Positions 19,572 through 29,978 of a DNA stretch of 30,957 nt are shown one piece after another. The first letter of the stretch is position 1, and every line of letters starts with the position of its first letter. The notes beneath the pieces were generated by a model. The model saw only the letters and a program-made list of their open reading frames with translations. It had not been told where the DNA came from and did no database searches. Source of the stretch: Mycoemilia scoparia (lineage: Eukaryota > Kickxellomycota > Kickxellomycetes > Kickxellales > Kickxellaceae); contig JANBPU010000128.1 of the NCBI GenBank assembly GCA_027575805.1, forward strand, positions 14,666 through 45,622, read 5' to 3'. A program made the translations under genes and the position numbers.

Positions 19572-22019
19572 ATGAATATGTCGGTCTCCTCGCCCTCACA
19601 GCAAAATATTGCTACAACCACCACGACCAACGAGTCTATTGTCTCCTCCGTTAACAATAGCAGCAACTTTGCTACTGCCTCTCCTGCTGCTTCTGCACTA
19701 ACCGCCACTATGACCAACAGCTCCATGGCAGCTGATACAGGCCCTATGGCCGATGATTATGACATAGCAGCAGAAGCAGATGGTAGCGGTGGTGCTAGCA
19801 ATAGCCATCACCATAGCACTTCGGGTGAAGTCCCGCCTGTGCATTACAGCGTGAGTCATGCTGAGGAGCCTGTTCTTGATTCACTGATAACTATCCGCCA
19901 CCGCCTTACTGTCCTGAAAAGAGACCGTGACAACTACTACCGCCCCTCAGACATTATCAGCTTGTACAATGACCTCCTGCAGCAGGTAGCTCAGCTGAAG
20001 AGAATAAGAGAAAGTGAGCATCATGACGACGACGCCTACAAGAACAGAGTCGACGCTGTGCTGGACGACTGCTTCCAGCTGTTTTCGCTATTTTACATGG
20101 CCATGGGCAAAAACCGAGAGATCCCTGCCACCTATGTACAGCTAGTCACAATAAAAGTAAGTATTTGTGGTAGTGCGTGATGGCTGTTATAGCACCAGAC
20201 ACACGCACCGCTAGTCTAGTCCTTTTGCATAAACTCATTGATACATAATACATATGACTCTGCACAACCTCCCGCATGGTTGGGATTATTCCCAGCCTTT
20301 TGAAATTCTCAACTTTACTTACTACTCTAACCCCTGGATTGTTTCAAAATAATACCTGGCCTATAAGGGGCTGCTTGGCACGCTACTAATCCCATTCCCC
20401 CTGTTTTATATCCATCCCTCTTATTTAGCAAAACCTCGACCTTCTGGACGACAGTGGGATCTACACAAGAGGTAAGTCAGAAACTACTTTTGTTGCTACT
20501 TCTTCTATACGGTTGCTCAGGCGTACACAGATACAGTTACGGCTGCAAAGAAAAATGCATGAGCCCACCACGCATGTGGCCTGTATACAAGAACGTATTC
20601 TGATATACGGGGCCGACCTGGGGGAAAGCACCACAGGTTGACTTGGTAGCCACAGCTACAATGCTTATTTGCATGCCTATTCGCATATCATGCCCTGTGT
20701 GGCACACCAAGTATTTACTGCCGTTTACTATACTACCGACTCTAATCCGCCTATCAACATCATGGCTCCATTCATAGATGATCTGACCCCATTCGAAAAG
20801 CGCCTCAGCGAAATATTGGAAATTATCAGCCACGACAAGGAGCAGCAGTTACAGCAACTACAGCAGGATAATGAGTGTGATGGAAATGCACCTGCCACCA
20901 CCACACCACGGGCCGAGGTGCTCTTGGTCGAAAGAAGATATCGTCAGTGTGGTAAGTAAATGGCCTTGTATTTTATTATTCATCTTGTTCCCACTTTTCT
21001 CTTCTGCACTTTCACACACACACGCACACACATAATCTCTCTCTCTCCCTCCCCAAAAACACTTGTTTTTCCAAACTGGATTTCGCCCAATTATTCCTTA
21101 ATACACAAAGTACGCCGTCATATTTGTTTGTGGCCAAAAACTAACGAGAATGACTGTCTACACCCTGGAATACTATCCATGTATAGCCAAATCCCTCCAA
21201 AGGCTTTTGCACTCAACAGCAATCATCGACGCCGCCATAGTCCCCATATACAACCGCCTGGTCCATGTCCGCCGAAGACTTACCTTTTTGCGGACACAAA
21301 CACCAACGCCGACCGAAGAAATTAAGCAACTCCAGGTCGAGCTTCTGGATATTGACGAACAGAGAGTCAACGACCGGTTTGTCGATCAGGATGGAGAGCC
21401 CTATGCGGGCCAGGCCGAGGTCGCTGGTCTCCTGGAACTGTGCTTCGAGGACATCCACGAGGCCTTGGTTGGAAACCTCTCTGTTCCTGATGAAGCACGG
21501 CCCATATACGATCGCCTAATTGAAATTAAAACACAACTAGACAAGCTGCTGCTCACCCACCGCTGGACGTTGCGTGAGACAGACCTTTGGAGTTATCAAG
21601 TCCAACTGTCTGACATCGACAACATGCGTGAGCATGGTGAGTTCCGCAATAGCGAGGGCGAGCCATATCCTGCAACGTCACAAGCCACGCTCAACTATCT
21701 TCTCCACAAGTGCTATTCTTTGCTCTACAAGCTGCTCAGCTCCAGCGAGCCAGTTGCTGAGTCATTGATGCCAGTTCATAACCAGCTACGGACACTGCGC
21801 CGGTGTCTTATGGAGGTAAAGAAGTACGGCGGGCCATATACACCGCGCGATCTTTATCCATACCAAATGAAGCTGTCCAGCATCGATAACCTCCGTGTTG
21901 ATGGAAAGTTCCTTGACGAGGAGGGCCATACCCCTGAAGGCCAGGGTGTCATCATGACCATCCTCAACCAGTGCTACGATATTCTGTATGAGTTAATGAC
22001 CACTGAATGCGACGACTAA
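19572..22019 (+). CDS. UPF0662/DUF2408 family protein
   Basis: Exons 19572-20156, 20429-20471, 20778-20951 and 21187-22019 join in frame to about 544 residues. The N-terminus (about 1-95) is Ser/Thr/Ala-rich and disordered. Helical DUF2408 segments follow: LDSLITIRHRLTVLKR, then GIYTRDDLTPFEKRL across a splice junction, and VPIYNRLVHVRRRL. The C-terminal half holds three tandem copies of a unit with consensus IDxxRxxxxFxxxxGxPxxGQ followed by a helix around CYxxLYxLL. This matches the fungal family of S. pombe SPAC30C2.08 and S. cerevisiae YPL260W, whose molecular role is poorly defined. The protein should be cytosolic or nuclear, with no membrane segment or signal peptide. AATAAA occurs just after the stop codon (22026). 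Confidence 0.82.
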
Positions 22020-24126
22020 GGCCCAAATAAAAGTCCAATGCCTTTGATTGGTTTGACACCCTGCTATCGCTACACAATGTGGCTCGGATAAATGTCTGCT
22101 TGGCTGCAATTAAGCATACTGCTACAGAGTCGGCATCGTCCTTGTTCGTCTATCATCACCATCATAATTCACAGTCTAGTACACCGATCCGAACTCTGTG
22201 GTTTTTATAAAATAAATCTCTATAGTTTACTACAGAGATTAAGCCTTCTGCTGCTATACAGAAACCTCCACTACCACCACAACTCAACTACAGCCGCCAT
22301 ACAAATAAATCTATACATTTTCTGTCTATGATCGTGTAATTCATTCCTCCCCATTTTTCTCTTTCTTCTTCTTCTCTAACCTTTGCACAATTATAAACAT
22401 ATTTAGTTTTACTACTATTATTATTTCTTCATTTTCTTTATAAAAGTTTCTAGTTTCTCATTGCAATGTTTTCTGTTTATTTTTTAAACCTCAGACTTCT
22501 GCTTTCTCACTATTCCTATTTTCTTATTATTAAATACACGTGTTTCTATAATACAACAAAATATACAAAAGTATCATGTATGCTGCTACTATTATTATTA
22601 TTATTATTATTATTATATCATAATCATCATTATTCATTAGTTAAAACAACCCCCTGAGGTTTATCCTTTACATTCCAGGAACACCACTGGTGGCGTTCTG
22701 AATGTTTTGGAAAAAGGAGATGTTTTAGAATGGAAGAGAGAGAACATTGAAGTAAAACAGTAGCGATATTCTTAATATGCCGATAAACATTTAGTTCAAG
22801 GATATTTTAATAGTATCGCTTCTGATGTTTGTGATACATGGTGCTGGTAAGAAGACCGCTCATTATGAAGTTTCAATAATAGACAATGGGCTTTTGTTGT
22901 GTCCTGAATAATAAAGACAAGGGGTTATAATATTACACAACGTCTGATTAGATTATTTAATGAGCTATTGATCTCAGGTCTTAAGACAAGTACAAAGAGA
23001 GAGAGAGAGAGAGAGCTGTGGATGTGGGTATGTGGAGAAATATCCTTATTCTGTCTTTGATACTTTAGGTTTGGATGATGGAATGACAAAGAAACATAGG
23101 CTCAAAATTCATTGCATCATATAAAGACGAAGGGTGAATAAGTATCATACTCAAAGTTAATCATGGTTAGTCTATCGAACACAAAGGAATGAAAATAACC
23201 ATCAGCACCGCAAAAGGTTTAGTGGGTGCGCATGCATATAATCATGAGTGAGAGAAAAGAGAGTAAAGAAATGATAGGCACGCATATTTGCATAGACCCA
23301 TCACAGAACCCAAACGACGCTTAAACCACGTTTTTATGGGCCTCGCTGGCGTTTTTGGTTCTTTACCCTCTTTTCGTACACTGGTAAGATTTTATACTTT
23401 TATATATTTTCTCTCTTTATCTGTCTGTCTGTCCGTCTGTCTATTCCTCTACTCATCTCCTTTTCTCTCTAATTTACCTTCATTTCCTTCTGTTGCTTAC
23501 TCTCATCATTTATATATATATATTATGTCATGAATGAAAAAACCGTCCTGCAATCACGCCATTATTGCTTTTGCAGCTAGTATATGGTATATTTTGTCTC
23601 CTTTTTATATATAGCTCTATTCTTTACTATATGCATCACCCCCTAATATAAATGTCTATTTTTCACTATATACTCATTTTTTTCTAAATTTTACACACAC
23701 ACACACGCATATATATATATATATACAACAGATTTATTCTCTGTCTCGATATATACCTTCACCTTTGTTTCCCCCCACTACCGCTTTCATTCTTCTTCAT
23801 CCTCCACTTCATTTTCCTTTTAATTTAAAACATCTTGAAAAGTCTACTAATTCTCATCTTTCTCTCTCTTTCTGTATTTTGTATTCTTCATATGACAGGT
23901 TAACTTATACTGCGCACACGTACAACTAAAACTACTGTACGCTGTTGGCATAGATAGGCTGGGTGTTTATTACTTTTCATTTTAGTGTGCGTGCGCCCAA
24001 CTAGTTCCACAAACCTGCGACCTATATTTCCTTTTCCATTTACTACTACTACTACTACTACAACAACCACAGCCAACACTACCATTACCCACGAATAGTA
24101 AGTAAGGTTTTTAGTAGTGTGTGAAA
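22020..24126. other. Intergenic: UPF0662 3' flank and ARS2 promoter/leader
   Basis: About 2.1 kb with no supported gene. AATAAA-type signals lie near 22026 and 22211. Simple repeats are dense: TTA (about 22588-22616), GA (about 22999-23015), CTGT (about 23421-23441), TA (23511-23523, 23709-23725), AC (23693-23705) and ACT (24043-24061). The 500 bp upstream of the ARS2 start are pyrimidine-rich, as in a long leader. Confidence 0.6.
22026..22031 (+). terminator. Possible polyadenylation signal of the UPF0662 gene
   Basis: AATAAA lies eight bases after the stop codon at 22019. A second AATAAA sits at about 22211. The first is very close to the stop, so the second may be the one used. Confidence 0.35.
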
Positions 24127-26496
24127 ATGCCTTTTGGTGACGATGGTATTAATCGCCCCTTGCACGACCTTGGTTCCGATGATGATATGTCCAACGGTAT
24201 GAGGGGTGGCAGCGGCGGTCGTGGTGGGAACAATGATAGGAACATGAAGCGTGACCAGTTTGGCCGTGACAGACGGAGCCGATCGCCTCATTACGGTCAT
24301 GGCCACAGGGGAGGACGTTCGCGTTCTCCACCCCCCTCCAATTCCAGACGCGGTGATGATGGGTCTGGTGACCGAGATCGTTACATTCCAAACTACGAGC
24401 GTGAAGGATATCAGCCAGGTCCACGATATGGCCGGGGATATGGTGACAGGCCTAGCAGTAGAGGAGGACACCACAGACCACCTACTCGGGGCGGTGACAT
24501 GGACAATCAATACGACTATAATGGTAATGATATGGGGCCTGGCGGTCCCGGTGGCCAAGTCAGACATAATCGCATGGGTTTGTGCGATCCCAGGTCTATC
24601 AGCAACGTTGTTTCTTTCCAGTACTATTGTGAGTGGATCAAGTCTGAGGATGCTTCCAGAAGATACACCAAAGATGAGATGCATGAGAAGTATGAGCAGT
24701 ATCGTCGTGAGGCTCTCCATCGCCTGTTTTCTGAATTTTATGCTGCACACAAGGATGATGACTGGTTCATTGAAAGATACAGTCCAGATAACCAGGAAAA
24801 GAGACTCGAAGAGATTGTTTCTCGAAAGTTGCCTCAACTAGAAAAGTTCCTCGATGCACTTAGGTCTGGATCGCTGGACAATGTCTGTTTTGATGCTCCC
24901 GAAAATTTGTCTTTCGATCGCAATAACAATGGCAGTATAAAGGATCCATTTGATCTTCCCGAGACATCGAACGACGCTCAAGGTGAAGAAGAAAAAGATG
25001 AGACAAACACCTTGTTCATTCGCACTATACCTCCAAGCGTTCCTCGCAAGGCAATCGAAGATGAATGCAAGAAGCTGGATGGCTTTGAGTATTTGACACT
25101 GTCAATTCCCAATGCATCCCGCAACTTCCACAGATTTGGGTGGGTCAAGTTCAAGGAGGGAACTGATCTTGAAAAGCCATTAGAGATTCTTAACAACCTC
25201 CGAGTGGATGAGTTCCAGTTCCACTTCTCCAAGCACCGAGTTAACTCAAGCGCTCAGTTCCGTTTAGCCCAGGATATCTCCAACTCCTCATCCCAGCTGC
25301 GTCATGATCTCAAGGCAGTCAAGGATGCTGTAAATACTTTTGAGCAGTCTACAAAGAACCCTGCATTTAACATTGTGCCCGAAGTCGAGGCCAGGATGAA
25401 GGTCATCCGCGCTAACCACTCAAAGAAGATTGATGACAGTGAGGCAGTACTGGTTGAGGATGCCAACGGATCGCATCCCGCCTCACCAAACGATGGAGAA
25501 AGCAACAATCAGGACAATGGAGCATCCAGTGACGCTGAAGAGAGCATTGATATTGTCAAACAAGAACTGGATATATACCTTGCTTACCTCCGTCGCGTGC
25601 ACTTTTACTGCTACTATTGCTGCAAAGTGATGGACAGTGCCGAGGACTTCTCCCGCCAATGCTCCAAGAACCATTATCGGCGATTGATCCGCTCAGCCTC
25701 GAATATAAAGAACCCCTCCAACTTGAGCTGGGCCAAAAACATTGACCAAAAGAACGAGTCAATCATCTACCCACCTGAGATTACCGAAATGGCCAAGCAA
25801 GGTGGCAAGTCTTTCAATGAAGAGACCGAGAAGCTGGTCTCTGATCAGATCAACCATCTTGATGAGGGACGGTTCCGGTGCTTGATCTGCAAAAAGCTGT
25901 TCAGGGGCGATGAGTTTGTTCGCAAGCATATCCGCAACAAGCACCCAGAGCTCATTCCAGAAGAGCTAGTCAAAGAACTAGAGTTCTTTAATAGGTTTGT
26001 TCTAGAGGCACCTCAGTTTGTACCTCTGGGCGCTAATCAGGCAGCCAATGCTTCTGGTATGGGCATGCCTGGTGGGCCTGGAAATATGCAGATGATGGGT
26101 GGACCACGGGGCGGCCCCAACAACTCTGGAATGATGATGACTCAGCCAATGATGATGGGACCTGGTAATCCGATGATGGTCAGAGGCACTGCTATGCCCT
26201 ACGGTGGATTCCCAATGATGGGTATGGCTGGGGGAGGAGTTGGACCTAATGTTCAAATGCGTGGCACAAACGGTATGGCCATGCCTATGATGTTCCCCTG
26301 GATGGCTCCACAAAATATGGTCGGAGGTGGAGGACCAAATGGGAATGTAGGTAATAATGGTGGAAACTTTGGTAGTTCTAATGGCGGTGGCATTGCTGGC
26401 GGTGGTGGAAGCAGTGGTGCTAATGACTCAAGATCTGTCCGCTCTTATGTGGACCTTGATGCACCAGCTGATGGAGAACCAGACTACGGATTTTAG
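24127..26496 (+). CDS. SRRT: ARS2/SERRATE RNA-effector protein
   Basis: Single-exon gene of 789 residues. The frame is open from a GTG two codons upstream, but the first ATG is at 24127. Residues 1-155 are rich in Arg, Ser, Gly and Asp with RS dipeptides. A Serrate/Ars2 N-terminal helical domain follows (about 160-260: YYCEWIKSEDASRRYT, WFIERYSPD). An RRM-like fold lies at about 290-370 (TLFIRTIPPS, FGWVKFKEG). The conserved ARS2 core contains YLRRVHFYCYYCCKVMD and a C2H2 finger with Cys585, Cys588, His601 and His606 (CLICKKLFRGDEFVRKHIRNKH). A Gly/Met-rich tail ends SYVDLDAPADGEPDYGF, similar to animal ARS2 termini. ARS2 bridges the nuclear cap-binding complex to RNA processing or decay machinery; S. 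pombe Pir2 is the fungal counterpart. Nuclear location is expected. Confidence 0.92.
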   Translation: MPFGDDGINRPLHDLGSDDDMSNGMRGGSGGRGGNNDRNMKRDQFGRDRRSRSPHYGHGHRGGRSRSPPPSNSRRGDDGSGDRDRYIPNYEREGYQPGPRYGRGYGDRPSSRGGHHRPPTRGGDMDNQYDYNGNDMGPGGPGGQVRHNRMGLCDPRSISNVVSFQYYCEWIKSEDASRRYTKDEMHEKYEQYRREALHRLFSEFYAAHKDDDWFIERYSPDNQEKRLEEIVSRKLPQLEKFLDALRSGSLDNVCFDAPENLSFDRNNNGSIKDPFDLPETSNDAQGEEEKDETNTLFIRTIPPSVPRKAIEDECKKLDGFEYLTLSIPNASRNFHRFGWVKFKEGTDLEKPLEILNNLRVDEFQFHFSKHRVNSSAQFRLAQDISNSSSQLRHDLKAVKDAVNTFEQSTKNPAFNIVPEVEARMKVIRANHSKKIDDSEAVLVEDANGSHPASPNDGESNNQDNGASSDAEESIDIVKQELDIYLAYLRRVHFYCYYCCKVMDSAEDFSRQCSKNHYRRLIRSASNIKNPSNLSWAKNIDQKNESIIYPPEITEMAKQGGKSFNEETEKLVSDQINHLDEGRFRCLICKKLFRGDEFVRKHIRNKHPELIPEELVKELEFFNRFVLEAPQFVPLGANQAANASGMGMPGGPGNMQMMGGPRGGPNNSGMMMTQPMMMGPGNPMMVRGTAMPYGGFPMMGMAGGGVGPNVQMRGTNGMAMPMMFPWMAPQNMVGGGGPNGNVGNNGGNFGSSNGGGIAGGGGSSGANDSRSVRSYVDLDAPADGEPDYGF

Positions 26497-27126
26497 CTCC
26501 CAGTCACTGTTGTGGTGTCTCGCTGGCTCCACCTCTACACCCATCCATTATTCTAACCTCCCCCCCCCCCACTACACTCCACTCCTTCTCTTTTTTATTC
26601 AATAGGGTCACACCACCCAAACAAATATATACTCTCTTTTTATTATTCAATAGCTACTCTATTCAAGATCCCGAAACTTTTTCCCATGTAACCTTTCGCA
26701 AATACTTTTATCCAAATGAAGAAAATTGCTTTGTATAAGTCATTTGTTATTCACAATTATTCAGCTATTTATCAAGATGCTTAAAGCATGTGTATTGGTT
26801 TAACTCTTTGAACATGGTATATATGACCGAATTTCACTACTGGTCAGCCACAGCAAAATGATTTATAAAACACCAAAATTTTAATCGTTGCAAATATTGA
26901 CCATGAGAAGAAACATGGGTAATGGCCTCCAAAAGGTGCCCTTCAAAAATTATTACTTATAATATCAAATATAAGCATAGCATCATTCAATAACTACAAT
27001 AATTTAGAATGTATTTGATTTTAATACAAGCGAGTTAGAATTTTAAAAAGACCAAGTGAGTGGTAAAAAGATAATATAAACAGTCTGTGCACACATAAAT
27101 TACAAATGAAAGCGAGTGAGCCACCT
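26497..27126. other. Intergenic: convergent 3' flanks of ARS2 and the membrane/coiled-coil gene
   Basis: AT-rich DNA between converging genes. It contains a poly-C run (about 26560-26570), a partial inverted-repeat element (26914-26962) and the 22-base word shared with 7836-7860. No gene is supported. Confidence 0.6.
26914..26962. mobile_element. Truncated inverted-repeat MITE-like element, copy 4
   Basis: An intact right end (CCCTTCAAAAATTATTACTT followed by ATAAT) is preceded within 15 bp by only the outermost part of a left end (ATGGGTAAT). It looks like an internal-deletion derivative. Confidence 0.55.
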
Positions 27127-27883
27127 TCATTTTCGTGGGCCAGGAAATGTTTGAACAAAATCCATAATCATGGTCAAGGCATTTTCGAACCTCTGCAACT
27201 GCTTGTCTATTTCAAGACACTTTTCATCAGAAATTTCTTTGATTTGGTTTAATTTAGATTCAAGAGTCAAAGCGATCTATAAAAGAATCCAATTTCATAC
27301 CAACATCGACAATGAGTTCTGAAAGCTTGCTGATACTATTTTGTAACATCATGAAGTTGTTTTCCAGTGTTCCCCAAGTCTTGTCTATCGCCGAGTTATT
27401 AACGTTGCTGTTTTTGCTGCTGCTGCTACTACTACTACTACTACTACTACTGATAGTGTCTTGGTCTACATCACCACATTCGCTATTGACAGCAGTTGCT
27501 GAAGAGCATGTTGAGGATCCTAGATGAGAGACGAAGTCTTTGGAGAGCATTGAAAATAAAGAATCAATAGAGTATTCAATATTTTGTAGGTGTAGTTCTG
27601 AGCTTGTGATGTTGGTATTATCGTCCTTAGTAGCCGTCTCGATATATAGAGTAAGGTCTTTGTATTGTTGGTAAATAACTATAAATATGAATATGTGGGA
27701 AATGATGTAAATCAAGGCCAGTGTTATGGCCATCAATAGACCGTGGATTTGAGTGTTTGGCTCAAATACAGCCCATTGAAAAGAAGAATTGCGAATTGTC
27801 GAGATGAAATAGGAGGAAATGAATCCATAAATTTGCATAAAATTGTCAAAGATGGTGGTTAAAAAAGCAAGAAAGTCAATCAT
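27127..27883 (-). CDS. Unrecognised membrane-anchored coiled-coil protein
   Basis: The frame opens with an ATG at 27883 and stays open to a TGA at 27260. Residues 1-30 are hydrophobic. A clear membrane segment lies at about 49-72 (LLMAITLALIYIISHIFIFI). A run of 12 serines follows at about 145, then a heptad-like stretch (LENNFMMLQNSISKLSELI). The DNA beyond the TGA continues with good coding character in another frame: from 27272 it reads IALTLESKLNQIKEISDEKC and on through FVQTFPGPRK to a stop at 27127. Either an intron or a one-base frameshift joins the two. One consistent option is donor G|GTATGA with an AAG acceptor (64-nt intron). I do not recognise the family. Topology suggests an N-terminally anchored protein with a cytosolic coiled coil. 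Confidence 0.65.
27411..27451 (-). repeat. Coding AGT/AGC repeat (poly-serine)
   Basis: On the plus strand the run is GCTGCT followed by repeated ACT. In the membrane/coiled-coil gene it encodes 12 consecutive serines. Length polymorphism is likely. Confidence 0.8.
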
Positions 27884-27952
27884 GCTGAAATATTATGAAT
27901 AAAAGAAAGCTGAATAAAGATTTGGAGTGAGATGGGGGGGGGGGAAATGTCG

Positions 27953-27960
27953 TTTATATA
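27953..27960 (-). promoter_or_regulatory. TATA box of the membrane/coiled-coil gene
   Basis: The minus strand reads CTTATATAAACG, placing TATATAAA 70 bp upstream of the ATG at 27883. A poly-C tract lies between them. In the alternative reading of the neighbouring small gene its stop codon falls within this box. Confidence 0.5.
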
Positions 27961-28224
27961 AGTTTAAAGTTGCCTTTTGGCCTCAACTTGGTGAATACCT
28001 TGGAAAAGGCTACCAGGACCAAAGGGCGGTATCGTATAATATGAAGCAAATTTTACATGGCCCCATCAGGGTGCTTATCTCCGATGGCCATGCTTTGAAG
28101 TATACTTGGGTTATCTCAACGGCTGGATCGAGCCAACAATCGTCGACGCTGCTCCCGATTCCAACCACAAGCTGGCCTAAAGCTGTGGGTATATTTATTG
28201 TCTGCTCCATAGAGCCATTATTGA
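27954..28224 (-). CDS. Possible small protein gene, unrecognised
   Basis: A minus-strand frame with good coding character begins at an acceptor-like GATGCAG (28225) or at ATG 28210. It reads MEQTINIPTALGQLVVGIG and continues through DPAVEITQVYFKAWPSEI. It can stop at 28010 (TAG). Alternatively it can splice from GTAAAA (28056) to an acceptor at 28010, giving a basic tail FSKVFTKLRPKGNFKLI with a stop at 27954. The implied intron is only 47 nt. DNA upstream to about 28711 may hold further exons, for example a frame starting MLQGIHIIRHAVLDISG, but phases could not be reconciled. No family was recognised. It might be a short protein of about 70 residues or the 3' end of a longer gene. Confidence 0.4.
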
Positions 28225-28892
28225 CTGCATCAAAAAATGGTTTGTAGGTATGTTTAGTGTGTGTGTGTGTGTGCTATCCCCGAGATTTTACACGAAATTT
28301 ATTAAATATCTTCACACTGATAAAACACATTTAATAGCCAAAAAAAGAGTAAATAAATCCCACTAAAAATGCTTTGTGCAACCAACTTGTATTTTAGGCA
28401 TTATCTTGGAAATAATATCAGGTGCGATTGCCTGTGTGGACAATCGACCATATTCTCGCAGTGCCTGTCCTTGTACATAAAATACATGCTGTTAAAGGAT
28501 ACATTGAGGGTGTATCTTGTTCATAGGCCATTTGCTACTTGGGATAAGCCAGGAATTACACAGGATAGTAAACAAACAATTAAGCTTGGCAGTGCTATTT
28601 TGCTCTTATCAAATAGATCCGTAGGAGTTACACATTTAGGATCGCACACCTTGAAGCACAGCCCGAGATGTCTAGTACTGCGTGCCTGATGATATGAATA
28701 CCTTGAAGCATTCGCTTAGGTACTTATAATATGGTCATGGGCGCAAGTCTTTGACCTTTCCCATTAGTTCGACTTTTCCTTCTACATTAACTCAAACACA
28801 TTTATTATAACTAACTATCATCTTTCTCTATCGCTTCCATACCGAACTTACCATTCACCAATCTCGCCAGTATCTAATCTACTGACTTTATA

Positions 28893-29738
28893 ATGAACCC
28901 GTATTCCATCTTTGAGCCTGCTCGCGCTATCACGCCACCAAACTCTCTAAACACAGTATTGGGGAGATTCATTCCACCTTCCCCTTTTCCACAAACCCCA
29001 GTGTACAAGATGAAGCCTTCGATGCTTCTTACACCAAAATCCCATTCACCAGCTAAGCCCACCCAGCCACAGAGATGTCCGATTACTCCAAAAACCCCAT
29101 GTCCCACTAGAAATAAGGCTGGGCGTGGTGGCGGCGATGTTTTGGCTGGTTTTTATCAGGGTCCGACCAAACGCAAGACAATTCTCCCGACCCCACCATC
29201 AAGCTACAGGTTGAGGACATCGATCTCGCCTATCAAAAACCGGCAGCTTCCAAGTGGACCTCCGCCTGCCTTCTCTCTCGCCAAAAAGAACCGCCGCAAA
29301 GGTCAAAATGACAGGGTCAACGATAACAACGTATACTACGACCTCTTTGCTGATAGCAAGCGGATGGCGAATCTGATAGACAGGAACTTTAACCTTTCGC
29401 TCGAGATAAAGTATCTGCAAGAACTTATAGACAGCACGAGGAAGCTTCTTTCAAATGAGGGAAAGAAGCGTTTTAACAAGTCGATAAAACGACGTAACGA
29501 CCAGGCAGCTAAGGGAAAGTTCACCCCCAAGCCGCCTGGTTACTACAGACGGATCGAAGCATTTTCCTATACCCAGTGGCCGGACGAGGACGCCTTAAAC
29601 TATGAGACGTGGCTCAAATCTCGAGAACTGGCAGAATCTATTCGCCAAAATTTGTCCCTCGAGTCAAGTTTCCAATGTCTTTCAGCAATTGCTGAAGACT
29701 TGTCCTTGATATGTCTCAATGGCTACTCTTTGTATTAA
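28893..29738 (+). CDS. Unrecognised basic, proline-rich protein with S/T-P sites
   Basis: Intronless frame of 281 residues with a clear ATG. The first 140 residues are disordered, basic and Pro-rich, with many Ser/Thr-Pro sites, some matching the full cyclin-dependent-kinase consensus (TPKSH, TPKTP and SPIKN are examples of S/T-P-x-basic or similar). The second half is more ordered. It has a predicted helix (about 150-190: LFADSKRMANLIDRNFNLSL), then a basic stretch (KKRFNKSIKRRND) and a segment with aromatic residues (PGYYRRIEAFSYTQWPDEDA). There is no signal peptide or membrane segment, and nuclear location is plausible from the basic clusters. I do not recognise the family. Composition and codon use resemble the other genes here, so it is probably real and possibly cell-cycle phosphorylated (inference). 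Confidence 0.65.
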   Translation: MNPYSIFEPARAITPPNSLNTVLGRFIPPSPFPQTPVYKMKPSMLLTPKSHSPAKPTQPQRCPITPKTPCPTRNKAGRGGGDVLAGFYQGPTKRKTILPTPPSSYRLRTSISPIKNRQLPSGPPPAFSLAKKNRRKGQNDRVNDNNVYYDLFADSKRMANLIDRNFNLSLEIKYLQELIDSTRKLLSNEGKKRFNKSIKRRNDQAAKGKFTPKPPGYYRRIEAFSYTQWPDEDALNYETWLKSRELAESIRQNLSLESSFQCLSAIAEDLSLICLNGYSLY

Positions 29739-29860
29739 CATTTGTATATATTTTTGTTTTGCTGTTATTGTTGTTTGCTTGTTTAATTTGTATTAAACCA
29801 TATGTATGTTCATATTAATTGCATTGGCATATATTTTATCCCGAATGAAAAATTCCAGAT

Positions 29861-29954
29861 ATATGGGTAATAATTTTTGAAGGGTGAATGATTATATAGG
29901 CGCAACCACAGCCAAATGTGTAGCCAACCCTTCAAAATTAACTACTTCCCATAT
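29861..29954. mobile_element. Inverted-repeat MITE-like element, copy 5
   Basis: Ends ATAT-GGGTAATAATTTTTGAAGGG and CCCTTCAAAATTAACTACTTCCC-ATAT, 94 bp. The interior runs in the opposite orientation to copy 7 (gcaaccacagccaaatg against catttggttgtgattgc). It lies just upstream of the right-edge gene, in its promoter or a leader intron; an acceptor-like TTTAATGTAG follows at 29961-29970. Confidence 0.85.
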
Positions 29955-29978
29955 GCTGGATTTAATGTAGACTACAAA

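Noticed and set aside
24085..24837. Minus-strand frame of 250 codons
   Set aside because: Antisense of the RS/Gly-rich part of ARS2, no domain-like features.
28369..28689. Plus-strand frame of 106 codons
   Set aside because: No recognisable domain, and the opposite strand reads equally well; too weak to call.
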